Assembly (NCBI GenBank): GCA_030686995.1 | Contig: CM060696.1 | Location: forward strand, 117,415,449-117,479,448 | DNA length: 64,000 bases | DNA from: Artemisia argyi | Lineage: Eukaryota > Streptophyta > Magnoliopsida > Asterales > Asteraceae | Direction: 5' to 3' | Shown: one piece after another, positions 34,227 to 45,718 of the stretch | Layout: every line of letters begins with the position of its first letter | Numbering within the stretch: position 1 is the first letter of the stretch | Notes under the pieces: generated by a model | Databases searched by the model: none | Seen by the model: only the letters and a program-made list of their open reading frames with translations | What the model was told of the DNA's origin: nothing | Made by a program: the position numbers and the translations under genes

Positions 34227-35395
34227 CTATGAGTACAACATACGTGTGGACATCTCCCATCGTTGCCTTTTTAGTAACACATTTTCAGCATTCAACTCCT
34301 GTGTGTCAGTTTCTACTAGTCTTTTTCCTTTTCGTTTAGCACAGCGAATGGCAGGAATATCGGATGTTGGGACATACTGATAATGTTGCCCATATCTTTG
34401 AGAGTTACTTGATCCACTAAAGCTGTCAGCCACCTCCGGAGAAATTGTTCCAGCAAGAAAGTTCAATACAACTGGACCACAATTCACGCCTACAGTAGCT
34501 AACATACAAACAATTAGCAATAAGTTGAGCAATTGTGTTGATAGTATAGCATAATAGGACAGACAAAAACACTAACCATCAGTTCTATTAGGTTGCTGAG
34601 GAGGTACATTAACCCCGACTACAGTTTGTTCATCGCTAAGTAATCCTACACTACGAATACCACTGGTCCCGTTATTTGCAGCTGCTTTGCAACAAAGGAC
34701 AACATTAAGCAAACTTCATATTAAAGGAAAGCATAAAAATGAAAAGTAACGCACATGTAAACAACACATTACCAGATGTTGGGTGAATCGAAATACTTTC
34801 AGTAGGCAACCTTTTATGACACTGTCTCCCAGATGTTGACAAAGTCATCTAGAGTTCTCTTTAAATGTGGTGTGTGACATTCGTTGGGCAAAAGACGCTG
34901 GTTCATTCATTTAACCATACACAAGAGCATACTTGTTCTGGTTCTAGAATTTAGATACATGAAAAAAAGCTCAAATAATGTGCATGGTTTCATTGGCAAG
35001 ACAAGACTCACAGTTCCAAGGTGCTGATGGATAATTGGGATTCGCACATCAGTTGCACCATACAAATCATTGTTCCCTTGTGTTTGTGTTATGACGGATA
35101 TTCTTAATTAGAGAAAATACTTCTCCTACATAATTACAGAGTATATGAAAAACGAAAGTAAATCAATGGTAATAATTGTATAATCTACCTGCTTGAAAGG
35201 TCTCTAAGTTCAACCATGGGGCCTTTCTTTCAGTAACTGAATCCAACTTTCAGACAAATAGAAGGTATTACTCCTGCCGCCAAGAGCAGCTTCCAGATAT
35301 GAAGTACCACAAAACCAACTTTCAGTAACTGAATCCTGCCATTCTTCTGCCTGCATGGAAGCTTCTTGCAAATTGAAGCTATCTGTGCTGGTCAC
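34227..35395 (-). pseudogene. Unrecognised spliced gene or fragment
   Basis: Several minus-strand open segments are bounded by plausible splice sites. First: MTSTDSFNLQEASMQAEEWQ ... GRSNTFYLSESWIQLLKE (from 35395). Then NDLYGATDVRIPIIHQHLG (about 35005-35090, followed by GTGAGT), MTLSTSGRQCHKRLPTESIS (about 34780-34850, followed by GTAATG), and a segment NGTSGIRSVGLLSDEQTVVG (about 34580-34690). The last is GPVVLNFLAGTISPEVADSF ... KRKGKRLVETDTQELNAENV ... MSTRMLYS and stop at 34227. The low-complexity Ser/Thr composition and QCxKRLPT-like pieces remind me of the N-terminal exons of plant Helitron replicase-helicases, but no Rep or helicase motif is present. I cannot assign a function. The first segment ends in a stop before its splice donor, so the gene may be dead. 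Confidence 0.35.
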
Positions 35396-35549
35396 GCTAG
35401 GGTTTTCTGGAGAGGTTCAGGATTGAAGTGCGTTAGGTTTTCATTTATTGGTTTTGTAAACGCAGATTGAATTAGATATTGTATGTGAATTAGCAAAAAT
35501 AATTAATTGCACGAGTTTATAGATTTGGAGTTATAGAATATCTCCAAAA
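35396..35549. other. Spacer
   Basis: AT-rich; nothing seen. Confidence 0.4.
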
Positions 35550-35645
35550 TAATGTGGTGGTTCAGTGGTTAAGATACCACCTTTTGTATGCATGGTCTTG
35601 AGATCTGTAAGGTCATGAGTTCGAATCCCTACAGATGTTTTTTTA
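35550..35645 (+). mobile_element. SINE-like unit with Pol III A and B boxes
   Basis: A box TGGTTCAGTGG (35558-35568) and B box AGTTCGAATCC (35618-35628), 50 bases apart, then a T run. The bases between do not fold as a cloverleaf I would trust, so a tRNA-derived SINE head fits better than a tRNA gene. No clear tail or target duplication was identified. Confidence 0.55.
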
Positions 35646-35779
35646 AAAAACAAAACACGCACGAATTTTATTAAAACAAAGTGCTTACATGGCAAAATTG
35701 TGATGACATGACACTCAAAAATCTGATGACAAGGCATTGGCCGTGCTTATTCGGCATTAAAATGGTCAAACGACTCCTG

Positions 35780-35870
<91 letters not shown>

Positions 35871-35883
35871 TGTATGTATGTAT
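35780..35883. repeat. (TA)n then (TATG)n compound microsatellite
   Basis: About 62 bp of TA followed by about 40 bp of TATG, abutting a foldback element. Confidence 0.95.
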
Positions 35884-36447
35884 GGGGTGGGGTTATTCTA
35901 AAAAGGGCCTTATAATAAAAAGTGTAGGAAGGATTGTGGGAGTGACATGTGTCACCCCCTTGTCACATCATATGACACGTGTCACCCCACCCCACCCACC
36001 CCCCCCCCCTCCCGCCGAAAAAAAAAAAATTTTTTTTTTGGGTAAAAAAAAAAAAAAAAAATTTCCCGCCAAAATTTTTTAGTGCATCACAGTTATAAAG
36101 TTACTGCCTCACGGTTATAAAGTTACTGCATCACGGTTACTGCATCATGGTTATAAAGAAACTGAATTATCATAAGTTTTATGCAACATATATGTATGTA
36201 ACTGCATCACAATTAAAATACGATTCTTTTTTAAGTTTTGATGCATCTTTATTATAAGTTACTGCATCATAGTTAATAGTTTAGTGCATCAGCTATTTTG
36301 CAGTAACTTATAACCTTAATGCACTAAAATTTAAAACTGTGATGCAGTAACTTTTATAATTGTGATGCAGTAACTTTATAACTGTGATGCACTAAAAAAT
36401 TTTGGCGGGAATTTTTTTTTTTTTGCCCCAAAAAAATTTTTTTTTTG

Positions 36448-36486
<39 letters not shown>

Positions 36487-36595
36487 GACATGTGTCATAT
36501 GATGTGGCATAGGGGTGACACATGTCGCCCTCACAATCCTTCCTACACTTTTTATTATAAGGCCCTTTTTATTTTAACCCATACCTGTATGTATG
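35884..36595. mobile_element. Foldback element FB-A between microsatellites
   Basis: The left arm begins GGGGTGGGGTTATTCTAAA and includes CCTTATAATAAAAAGTGTAG. The right arm, read in reverse complement, is GGGTTAAAATAAAAAGGGCC plus the same CCTTATAATAAAAAGTGTAG. Inner arms also pair: CCCGCCAAAATTTTTTAGTG (36066) with its complement ending near 36411, a GTTACTGCATCACGG tandem array with its mirror, and a C-rich with a G-rich block. No coding. (TATG)n and (TA)n flank both sides. Confidence 0.75.
36449..36485 (+). repeat. Poly(G) run of 37
   Basis: An uninterrupted G run in the right arm of FB-A. It pairs in orientation with a C-rich block at about 35986-36012 in the left arm. Confidence 0.95.

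Positions 36596-36600
<5 letters not shown>

Positions 36601-36648
<48 letters not shown>
36601..36648. repeat. (TA)n microsatellite
   Basis: Separates FB-A from FB-B. Confidence 0.95.
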
Positions 36649-36649
<1 letters not shown>

Positions 36650-36653
<4 letters not shown>

Positions 36654-37215
36654 GGGGTTATTATAAAAAGTCTCTTATAATAAAAAAATGTATGAAGGAT
36701 TTTGGGCAAAAATAATTTTTTTTTCCCGCCAAAAAATTTTGCTGCATCACTGTTATAAATTTACTGCATCACGTTTACTGCATCACAATTATGATTTTAC
36801 TGCATCACGGTTACTGCATTCATGGTTATAAAGTTACTGCATCATCCTAAATTTTGTGCATCATATATATGTAACTGCATCACGGTTACTGCATTCATGG
36901 TTATAAGTTACTGCATCATAAGTTTTCTGCATCATATATGTATCTAACTACATCACAATTAAAATACGATTCTTTTTTAAGTTTTGGTGTAACTTTATTA
37001 TAAGTTACTGCATCATAGTTAATAGTTCAGTGCATCAACTATGCGGCAGTAACTTATAACCTTAATGCACTAAAATTTATAACTGTGATGCAATAACTTT
37101 ATAACTGTGATGCAGTAAAAAATTTGGCGGGAAAAAAAATTTTTGGCCCAAAAAAAATTTTTTGGCGGGAAAAAATATTTTTCTTGGGGGGGGCGGTGGG
37201 GTGGGGGTGACACGT
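36650..37215. mobile_element. Foldback element FB-B, left part
   Basis: Begins GGGTGGGGTTATTATAAAAA, related to the FB-A terminus. It carries the GTTACTGCATCACGG array and its mirror image, and G/C-rich inner blocks. It is interrupted at CACGT (37211-37215) by element A3; the right part resumes at 45016. Confidence 0.75.
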
Positions 37216-38659
37216 TGATGAGACGAAAAATGAACCGTTTTTAGAGGGATATTTAAGCCCGGATTCAAGATTATTTGATCAAATATTGCCCTAAATCGTT
37301 CCTTCTGTCATTTTAGGTACTTTTGGAGTGAAATCTGGAAAAGGAAGCATTTTGGACGTTTTTGGAGCATAAAAGTGAAGAAAACGGCAAAGTCTTAATT
37401 TTCCTTGCCGGGAACAGTACCTGACGGCGTCACAACTTCCTTAATGACGGCGTCAAGAGTAACAAAAGAGGTGGATGTGGGAAATACACGTGACGATCCA
37501 GATAGTTTTGTGCATTGGACATGACGGCGTCACCCAAGGCCGTCATGGTAAGAGTATTAGTGACGGCCCAGAACTATTTCATACATGACGGCGTCAAAAT
37601 CAGATCCAGGCAATACGATTTTTATTATGGCGGCGAGTTGACGGCGTCACAACCCAATACATGACGCCGTCACCCATTGTAATCAATATATCGTTTTACA
37701 AATTTCATTCATTAGTGTATAACTTTGAGGGTGCAACTTTGAGGAAAACCCAAGGTCGAATTTTCCAGCTTTTTCAAGGGTTTCAACCCTTTGAAACTTT
37801 CATGTTCAATTTGAGATAAGTACTCTTTCAAATCATTCAATATGTCTATGTGTTGTTTGATTATATCTTACGCTTGTCTTTTATTTAACATGCTAGGCTA
37901 GATTTCCTTTGTGTTTGCTTAGATGTAGTGAAACCTAGATGTTAATTATGGGTTGATTGTTTGTTTATAGTTGTTACGGATGATAGTATTCGATGTTAGG
38001 CTTAAGAAAACTGGCAGACTTCCATTGATAACTTGCTTGAACGTCTTAAGAAACATGATCGGAGGTGTACTACAATATTTGGTTGTATTTAATGCGTAGG
38101 AGAATTCTAATGATCCCATGTTAGGAGCTTCTAACGGCTCGACATAGGAGTGAAGTAGGATCCTATAGAGTTAGGGAATATTGTACACGGCCCTACGACT
38201 AGTATTAAGGAATATGACCCGTCATCCATGCAATTGTAACAAGCTATCAACCTGTAAAAGATATCTAGGGAGTAATGAAACCTAAGTAAACACAACTTTT
38301 CTCATCATTGTTTACACCACAATAGTATAATTAGTTTCATTTCATTTTTGTTATTTTATTTTGATTGCATCTTTAGTTATTTGGGTTAGTTGGCTAGCAA
38401 CTAATTCCGCCCACTCTTCCAAATCCCGAGATTTTAATTGCTTTCATAAAAATATAAAAATACAAAAAGAATCATCCCTCACCTCTAGACTTAATTTTTA
38501 GGCTTTCTAATCCTAGCGACACTATTCCTGAGTTGAACGATCAATCCCCCGTACTTGTCACTATACTATACTACAACGATCAGGTACACTGCCTGGTGGG
38601 GGTTGTAAGCTTCTCAAGATCCCTCGAGAGGTAAAGCCTGGTGCGATTCCCACGTATCA
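37216..38659 (+). repeat. 5' LTR of element A3
   Basis: 1444 bp. Exact TGACGGCGTCA or TGACGCCGTCA copies cluster between about 37422 and 37674. The TATA-like TCAATATATCG at about 37683 is weaker than in A1. Confidence 0.92.
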
Positions 38660-38665
38660 AGTTTT

Positions 38666-38682
38666 TGGCGGCAGCCCGGGGA
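38666..38682 (+). other. Primer-binding site of A3, shortened
   Basis: TGGCGGCAGCCCGGGGA: two bases shorter than the A1/A2 site inside the GGCGCCG block, which should weaken tRNA-Asp pairing. Confidence 0.65.
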
Positions 38683-38828
38683 ATAGTTATTGTCTAGGTT
38701 AGGATTTCTTTTTATTAGGTCTACTTGCTAGATTCCTTTCTAGTAAGACTTTATTTTTATTTTTTTGGTTTTCTTTAGTCTATCTCATTTCTTCATATCT
38801 TTGTTCGTAACCTTTACCATCCGAAATC

Positions 38829-41155
38829 ATAGAAGGTGGTAACATCTTTAAACCCATCAACCCACCACAACAAAACCACCCACAAAACCCACCACTACCA
38901 AACCCACTTCCTAGGCCCCGAACTTTAGAAAAGTATTCCCGTCCTAGCCACCAAGGCTATCGAAACACTATTGAGCTCACTCAAGGAGCCAATATGTCCC
39001 CCTTGCGATCCGACACCATCCGGTTGGTGCAAAGCGGATGTGCATTCCATGGACTTCGTTTCGAAGATCCAAATCAACATCTCAAGGATTTCCTTAAAAT
39101 CGTAGATTCTATAGACCTTGATGTTACAACTAGAGAGTTGACCCGATTACGCCTATTCCAATTCTCTCTACGTGATCAAGCTAGTCAATGGCTTGAACGT
39201 TTACCCGCAGGATCCATCACCTCATGGGATGATCTCACCACTCGTTTCCTTTCTCAATTTTTCCCACCGGGGAGAACTACCAAGCTTAGAAATGATATCT
39301 TGATATTCCAACAACGTCAAGGTGAAACTCTATATGAAGCATGGACTCTTTTCAAGGACTTACTCCAAAAAGTCCTTCATCATGGCATAGATCTTTGGCT
39401 CCAAGTCCAAATCTTCTATGACCATATCAATCTCTCCACAAGGCGAACCATTCACTAATCGACCAGTGGCAAGCTACATGATCTAAGTGCGGAAGAATCA
39501 TGGGAACTCTTAGAAGACCTTGCTCTCTATGACAACGAAGGTTGGAATGATCCCCGTTATTTGAACAAAACGGTCAAGGCAATATCTTTGCCTTCGAACA
39601 ATCCTAGCACTCCCGACCGTAAGATCATGAAACTTGAGGACCAAGTCAAGTTTCTCATGAAATCTTACGAAGCTCCTAAGCCTTCAAGCCAGGTGTACAA
39701 AATCACTTCTTCATGTAAGTTGTGTAATGGCCCTCATGAAACTCATAACTGCATGGAAGTTCCAAAGCATGCTTTTAAGAATTTACATTGTCACGCGCTG
39801 ATAAAACAAATAATAGAGAGCTCGCCACTAATCAAGGTCCTCGAAACTTTGGCGAGGCCTATGATGCATGGAAAGATAATCCAAATTTCAGAGGATATCA
39901 AACTCGGAGCGTATCCTTCAATGATTCTCCTCCACTCGAATGGTCCGCGCATTTCCCACCTCAGAAAACTCCTAAGCAAAGCTATGAAGATGCCTTGCGA
40001 AAGTTCATTCTCTCTCAAGAATTACAGCTTTCCACGCTCGAGACCCGATTTAGACAACAGCAGGCCGATATAAATGACAAGATTTGTAATCTGCTAACCG
40101 CTATTAAAGAGCACGCTATTAGTAAACCGATTTAGGCTGAAGAAGTCAAATCTGTCACCTTCATGAATCAACCAACCTCTCCTGTGAAAATAAAAAGTCC
40201 CAGTAAACTCTTTAAACATCTGTCACCGAGGAAGGACACTAGTGACACTAATAGCGGAATCCAAATTAAGGACCCTTCATCATCCAAACAAGTCCACTTT
40301 GTAAATGTTGTCACCATTAATCCAATAGAAAAGAATGTAGAAGAAAGTGACATGGATGAAGCTGGAATAGAAACCGAGACTAGGGATGTGATTAAGGAAG
40401 TTGAGGAAAATAAGGGAGAAAAGTTGGAGGAAGTAGAAAACGTAGAAGAGTACTTTGATAAGTTACCCACCAAGGAAGAATGAGAATATCACAAGGATCT
40501 ATTTGATGATCCCGAGACACCATACATCCTTGGTTCGCCCCTTATTAAAGTAGGTGATCCCTCTAACATCAACATACCATGCAACATTGGGCATATGCAT
40601 GTGTGGAAAGCTTATATCGATCCTAGGTCTCCTATAAACATCATGACTAGGACCTATTATAATTGGGTAATGAAGAAGCAACTTGGTTATAGGATGATGC
40701 CCAACACAAATTGGATGAGCAACTTTGTAGGAAGAGTGAAAGGATTGCATGTCTTTGTAGGAAACTTCACTTATGTTACCGACTTTGTGATTGTAGAGGA
40801 TACTCGTCCGGTAATAGATGATTTCCTAAGTCAAGTAGTGTTCGGAAAACCGTTTGTTGAGGCCTCTAAGATGAGTTATGACCCGTCCCTAGGGATAGTT
40901 AGATTCAAGGAAGAGAATGATGAGATTGCTTACCAAATGCCCTATAAGATTGAACAATACCGCCTTCTATCAAACATAAAAAAGGAACACAAGCAAGCAG
41001 TTTATTATAGGAATGATGAGGATAGACGTAGAGGAGTAAATTATGTCATGAATAGAATACTTGGTTTCTACAAGGAATGTTTGCAACTAGGTCCGGAATA
41101 CAAAAATAAGATTGGAGATGACCTAGAGAAGGAGACCAACGATGAGGTCACGTAA
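38829..41155 (+). pseudogene. Gag-protease-like polyprotein of A3, degenerate
   Basis: Collinear with the A1 frame. The start codon reads ATA (38829), there are in-frame stops at 39456-39458, 40133-40135 and 40481-40483 (TGG to TGA in KEEWEYH), and a frameshift near 39780. Gag core is at 38994-39450 and the zinc knuckle CKLCNGPHETHNC near 39715. The next 300 bp differ from A1 (YEDALRKFILSQELQLSTLE), so the two elements have exchanged or diverged there. The protease-like part has D-P-R-S in place of the catalytic D-x-G. Closest to A1 after 40220. Confidence 0.85.
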
Positions 41156-43598
41156 TAGCCCATGACCTTGAGTCTAGCTACAAGACTCGTAAATAAAGAA
41201 AAGCGCTTCTTGAGAGGCAACCAATGTTTTGTGTGATTTTTATTTGTTTGATTGTTATTTGCTTCCGTATGCATGTTTTATTTTTATTGTTGGTAGATCA
41301 TGTTTCAAAATAAAATTGTGAAAATGCTTTATTTTGTTGTTTAACTTCGTCTTAACTTCATATAAAGGTATTTTGCAAAGGCTAAGTGTAAGGGGAAACC
41401 CCAAATTTGTTTTTAAGAACAAAATTGATCATGATTCTCCACAATATTAAATGAACATGTGTATTAGTATTTGTTAGAGTCAAATACTTGTATCGAGTCA
41501 TAATGATGTTTTGCAGGATTTTCCAGGAAGTAGGACATAAGTTTTTCCAGAAATTTTCTGGAAACTTAACTTAAAAATTTCTGCAGGTCACTTCTGACGG
41601 CGTCAGAAGTTAACTCCTGACGGCGTCATGTGTAAAATTCTGGAAATTTTGCGAGTTTTGTTTTTCTAACGGAGTCTTAAAGTTTTTGTTAATTCTTTAG
41701 TTTTATAAACTCCAGGAAATCTGCAAACATTCATTCCACAAGCATTATATCTTACATTGTTTTCTAGGATTTGTTAGTATATATAGATTGCCACCGATTT
41801 TACGCGAGGTTTCCTTGTTTGTTTTCTCAGGTTTAACAGGTTATATATGACAAGAAGATGATTTATTTTTCTGGAAGGGAAGCTTTGAATGTTCATTTTC
41901 TTGGAGGAAGATCTAACCTTGTTGATACACTATCCACACCGAACGAATCAGGGGAGTATTTGTTTTCATTCTTTTACCTATTTTACTTTTACAACCTTTA
42001 ATTGAACATTGGGAAATGATGATACCTTATAGGATACCATTGCACTTGAGTTTATTTGTTTGATGGTAGGTGTGTAATAAAACTAAGAGAAATACTTGTT
42101 AGTGTAATTTTAGCGCCAAATTTAAAATTTTTTACAACATTTAGGAGTGAAACTTTAGCCCTAGCAAACGTCTCATGGATAGGAGTTGTATGACTAGCAC
42201 AAAACCGTACTATTCAGAAAAATCTTCCACCCAAATATGTGAGGTTCGCCTTTAGATTTGATAGGAAAAGCATTCATTATTAGTGCTTATCAGTGTACCG
42301 GTAGCATTTAGATTCTAGAACTTGCGTTAGTGATGCATCCCGAGACCGCTAGTGAGACTACATTCGTGTGGTAGGATTTACTACATGATAAGAGGCATTA
42401 GGATCACCCTTGTGTTAAACCCGTATCATAATTACTTGACCATTTAAGTCATATTACTTGGCTAGTAAAGTCAATTAATTTTTCGCACACCTTACCGTTG
42501 TACTCATTTTTAGTACACGAAACCCCTAGTACACCCCTCCGAGCCTATCTTTTCGTTTCTAACTTTAAGCATCTTACTTAAAGGAAGAATTTGTTACAAC
42601 CCACCCAAATATACAACCAAATCGCCTTAGCCTTCCGTGTATGCACTCATATTTAGTGCATTATTGTTACATGTTTAAACCCTTACTTAATTATCTAATT
42701 GATTACATGGTTGCTTAGTCGAGTCATATCTTGTACATATTGTTTTGGGACGATTGGGACTCATGGGTAAAGTACTTGTGTTATGGAGTAATAGGAAAGA
42801 ACATCATATATTACCCCCATATGTGTGTTAATCTTAAAAGTACTCCAAGTGTTTTGATTATCTTGATTCGAGTCATTAGAGTAGTTTATTATAAAGTATG
42901 TAAAAAGTCAAGTGTAAGGGGAATGTACATTCCCTATGATGTAATATTTTGGATAGTAGGGTAAGAGTGTATGCACAAAAAAAAAAAAATAAATAAAAAT
43001 TAAGAAAAAGAAAAAAAAATAAAAAAATAAAAAATAAATAAAAAAAACATACGGACTACCATCCCATTTCATTCTGTGTTTATTTTATGTTTTTGTTATT
43101 TTTGATTTATTAGCTTAAGTCGAGTCTAGTCTTGGCTTAGCAACGCCATATTGTACATGTAATTAACCAAGATGATTAACTCGCCACCAGTAAATATTGC
43201 CTTTATCCAACAAAACCGTGTTTTCCATATCCCTACACCTAACGTTATAACCCTTTGAAAGACCTCTTTGATAGTTTATCCTAGGTGCTTATGCCAAGTG
43301 GTGGAGGTTTGATCAATTCCCAAGCCTATGGTAATCTATTTTGCTATGACAGGTAGTGAGACATGTTTTCCATTTCCTTATTGTGATATATACTTTATTA
43401 CACCCGAGAGATGTGAGTATCTAAACACTATTTGTGAGGTGCTAGTGCATGACCTCCGTACTTGTTTTTGGTTTTTAGTGGAACGATTATTTGTTGTAAT
43501 TACTTTTATATTAGTGTTAAATGACCCCTAACTTGTATTTTGAATAGAATAAAAGCGCACTTGCTTGAGGACAAGCAAATCTAAAGTGTAAGGGTATT
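41156..43598 (+). other. Non-coding 3' half of A3
   Basis: TGACGGCGTCA copies at about 41595 and 41618. AAGTGTAAGGGG motifs at 41384, 42910 and 43584; the copy expected near 42010 is lost in a small deletion. A-rich tract at about 42976-43047 between GTATGC and CATAC. Confidence 0.7.
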
Positions 43599-45015
43599 TG
43601 ATGAGGCGAAAAATGAACCGTTTTTAGGGGGTTATTTAAGCCCAGATTCGAGATTATTTGATCAAATATTGCCCTAAATCATTTCTTTTGTCATTTTAGG
43701 TACTTTTGGAGTGAAATCTGGAAAAGGAAGCATTTTGGACATTTTGGAGCATAAAAGTGAAGAAAACGGCAAAGTCTCTGACGGCGTCACAACTTCCTTA
43801 ATGACGGCGTCAAGAGTAACAAAAGAGGTGGATGTGGGAAATACACGTGACAATCCAGAGAGTTTTGTGCATTGGACATGACAGTGTCACCCAAGGCCAT
43901 CATGGTCCAAGTATTAGTGACGGCTCAGAACTATTTCATACATGACGGCGTCAAAATCAGATCTAGGCAATACGATTTAATTATGGCAGTGAGTTGACGG
44001 TGTCACAACCCAATACATGACGCCATCACCCATTGTAATCTATTTATAGTTTTCCAAATTTCATTCATTAGTGTGTAACTTTGAGGGTGCAACTTTGAGG
44101 AAAACCCTAGGTCGAATTTTCCAGCTTTTTCAAGGGTTTCAACCCTTTGAAACTTTCATGTTCAATTTGAGATAAGTACTCTTTCAAATCATTCAATATG
44201 TCTATGTGTTGTTTGATTATATCTTACGCTTGTCTTTTATTTAACATGCTAGGCTAGATTTCCTTTGTGTTTGCTTAGATGTAGTGAAACCTAGATGTTA
44301 ATTGTGGGTTGATTGTTTGTTTAGAGTTGCTACGGATGATTGTATTCGATGTTAGGCTTAAGAAAACTGGCAGACTTCCATTGGTAACTTGCTTGAACGT
44401 CTTAAGAAACATGATCGGAGGCGTACTACGATATTTGGTTGTATTTAATGCATAGGAGAATTCTAATGATCCCATGTTAGGAGCTTCTAACGGCTCGACA
44501 TAGGAGTGAAGTAGGATCCTATAGAGTTAGTGAATATTGTACACGGCCCTACGACTAGTATTAAGGAATATGACCCGTCATCCATGCAATTGTAACAAGT
44601 TATCAACCTGTAAAAGATATCTAGGGAGTAATGAAACCTAAGTGAACACAACTTTCCTCATCATTGTTTACACGAAATAGTATAATTAGTTTCATTTCAT
44701 TTTTGTTATTTTATTTTGATTGCATCTTTAGTTATCTGGGTTAGTTGGCTAGCAACTAATTCCACCCACTCTTCCAAAACCCGAGATTTTAATTGCTTTC
44801 ATAAAAATATAAAAATACAAAAAGAATCATCCCTCATCTCTAGACCTAGTTATTAGGCTTTCTAATCCTAGAGACACTATTCCTGAGTTGAACGATCAAT
44901 CCCCCGGTACTTGTCACTATACTATACTACAACGATCAGGTGCATTGCCTGGTGGGGGTTGTAAGCTTCTCGAGATCCCTCGAGAGGTAAAGCCTGGTGC
45001 GATTCCCACGTATCA
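43599..45015 (+). repeat. 3' LTR of element A3
   Basis: 1417 bp, followed by the target copy CACGT. Several palindromes have decayed (TGACAGTGTCA, TGACGGTGTCA, TGACGCCATCA). Confidence 0.92.
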
Positions 45016-45109
45016 CACGTGTCATATGTTGTGGCATGGGGGTGACCCATGTCGCCCTCACAATCCTTCCTACACTTTTTATTATAAGGGACTTTTTATT
45101 TTAACCCAT

Positions 45110-45110
<1 letters not shown>
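45016..45110. mobile_element. Foldback element FB-B, right part
   Basis: CACGTGTCATATG... through CACAATCCTTCCTACACTTT to TTTTAACCCATA, nearly identical to the right arm of FB-A (36487-36595). It shows that A3 inserted into FB-B. Confidence 0.8.
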
Positions 45111-45111
<1 letters not shown>

Positions 45112-45183
<72 letters not shown>

Positions 45184-45219
45184 TATATATATATATATAT
45201 ATACACATATATATATAAA
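45112..45219. repeat. (GT)n then (TA)n compound microsatellite
   Basis: About 28 GT units followed by interrupted TA repeats, at the outer edge of FB-B. Confidence 0.95.
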
Positions 45220-45563
45220 TGTTGGATCAAATAGAAAGTATGTAAAGATAAAAAGAGTAGAAAATGTAACATTTGATAATGAAGTATTAAGGGTATTATA
45301 GGTAGTTAATCTCTTGGGGGCGTTTGGTTCATTGTAATTCATTGTAATCCGTTGTAATTGTAATATGAATTACATTCCAATCATATCTGGTTGGCAGAGT
45401 GGAAGTAATTGTAATTCGGATTACATTACAGTGATTGTTTGATTTGCGTTGTAATTGTAATTCAATCATTCCAATTACAGCAAGTGAGGGAATCCAGATT
45501 ACATAGGAAGTTGGATGAAAAGTTTTTAATTACATTGTAATTCAAAATTTGTATACTTTAAAA

Positions 45564-45686
<123 letters not shown>

Positions 45687-45718
45687 TAAACATAACTTTA
45701 TTAGAAATAAAGTAGGAT

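Larger units (their letters stand above)
37216..45015 (+). mobile_element. Complete pol-less Athila-like element A3, nested in FB-B
   Basis: LTRs 37216-38659 and 43599-45015 with TGATGAG starts and GTATCA ends. Perfect 5-bp target duplication CACGT at 37211-37215 and 45016-45020. Same family as A1 and A2 but older: the gag start is lost and the frame is broken. No pol. The LTRs differ by a deletion of about 27 bp in the right copy (after 43775) and scattered changes, so insertion predates A1. Confidence 0.93.

Noticed and set aside
35558..35628. Functional tRNA gene
   Set aside because: A and B boxes are present but no convincing acceptor or anticodon stem could be drawn.
36445..36666. Gly-rich frame over the poly(G) run
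   Set aside because: Homopolymer and microsatellite translation; no start context or homology.
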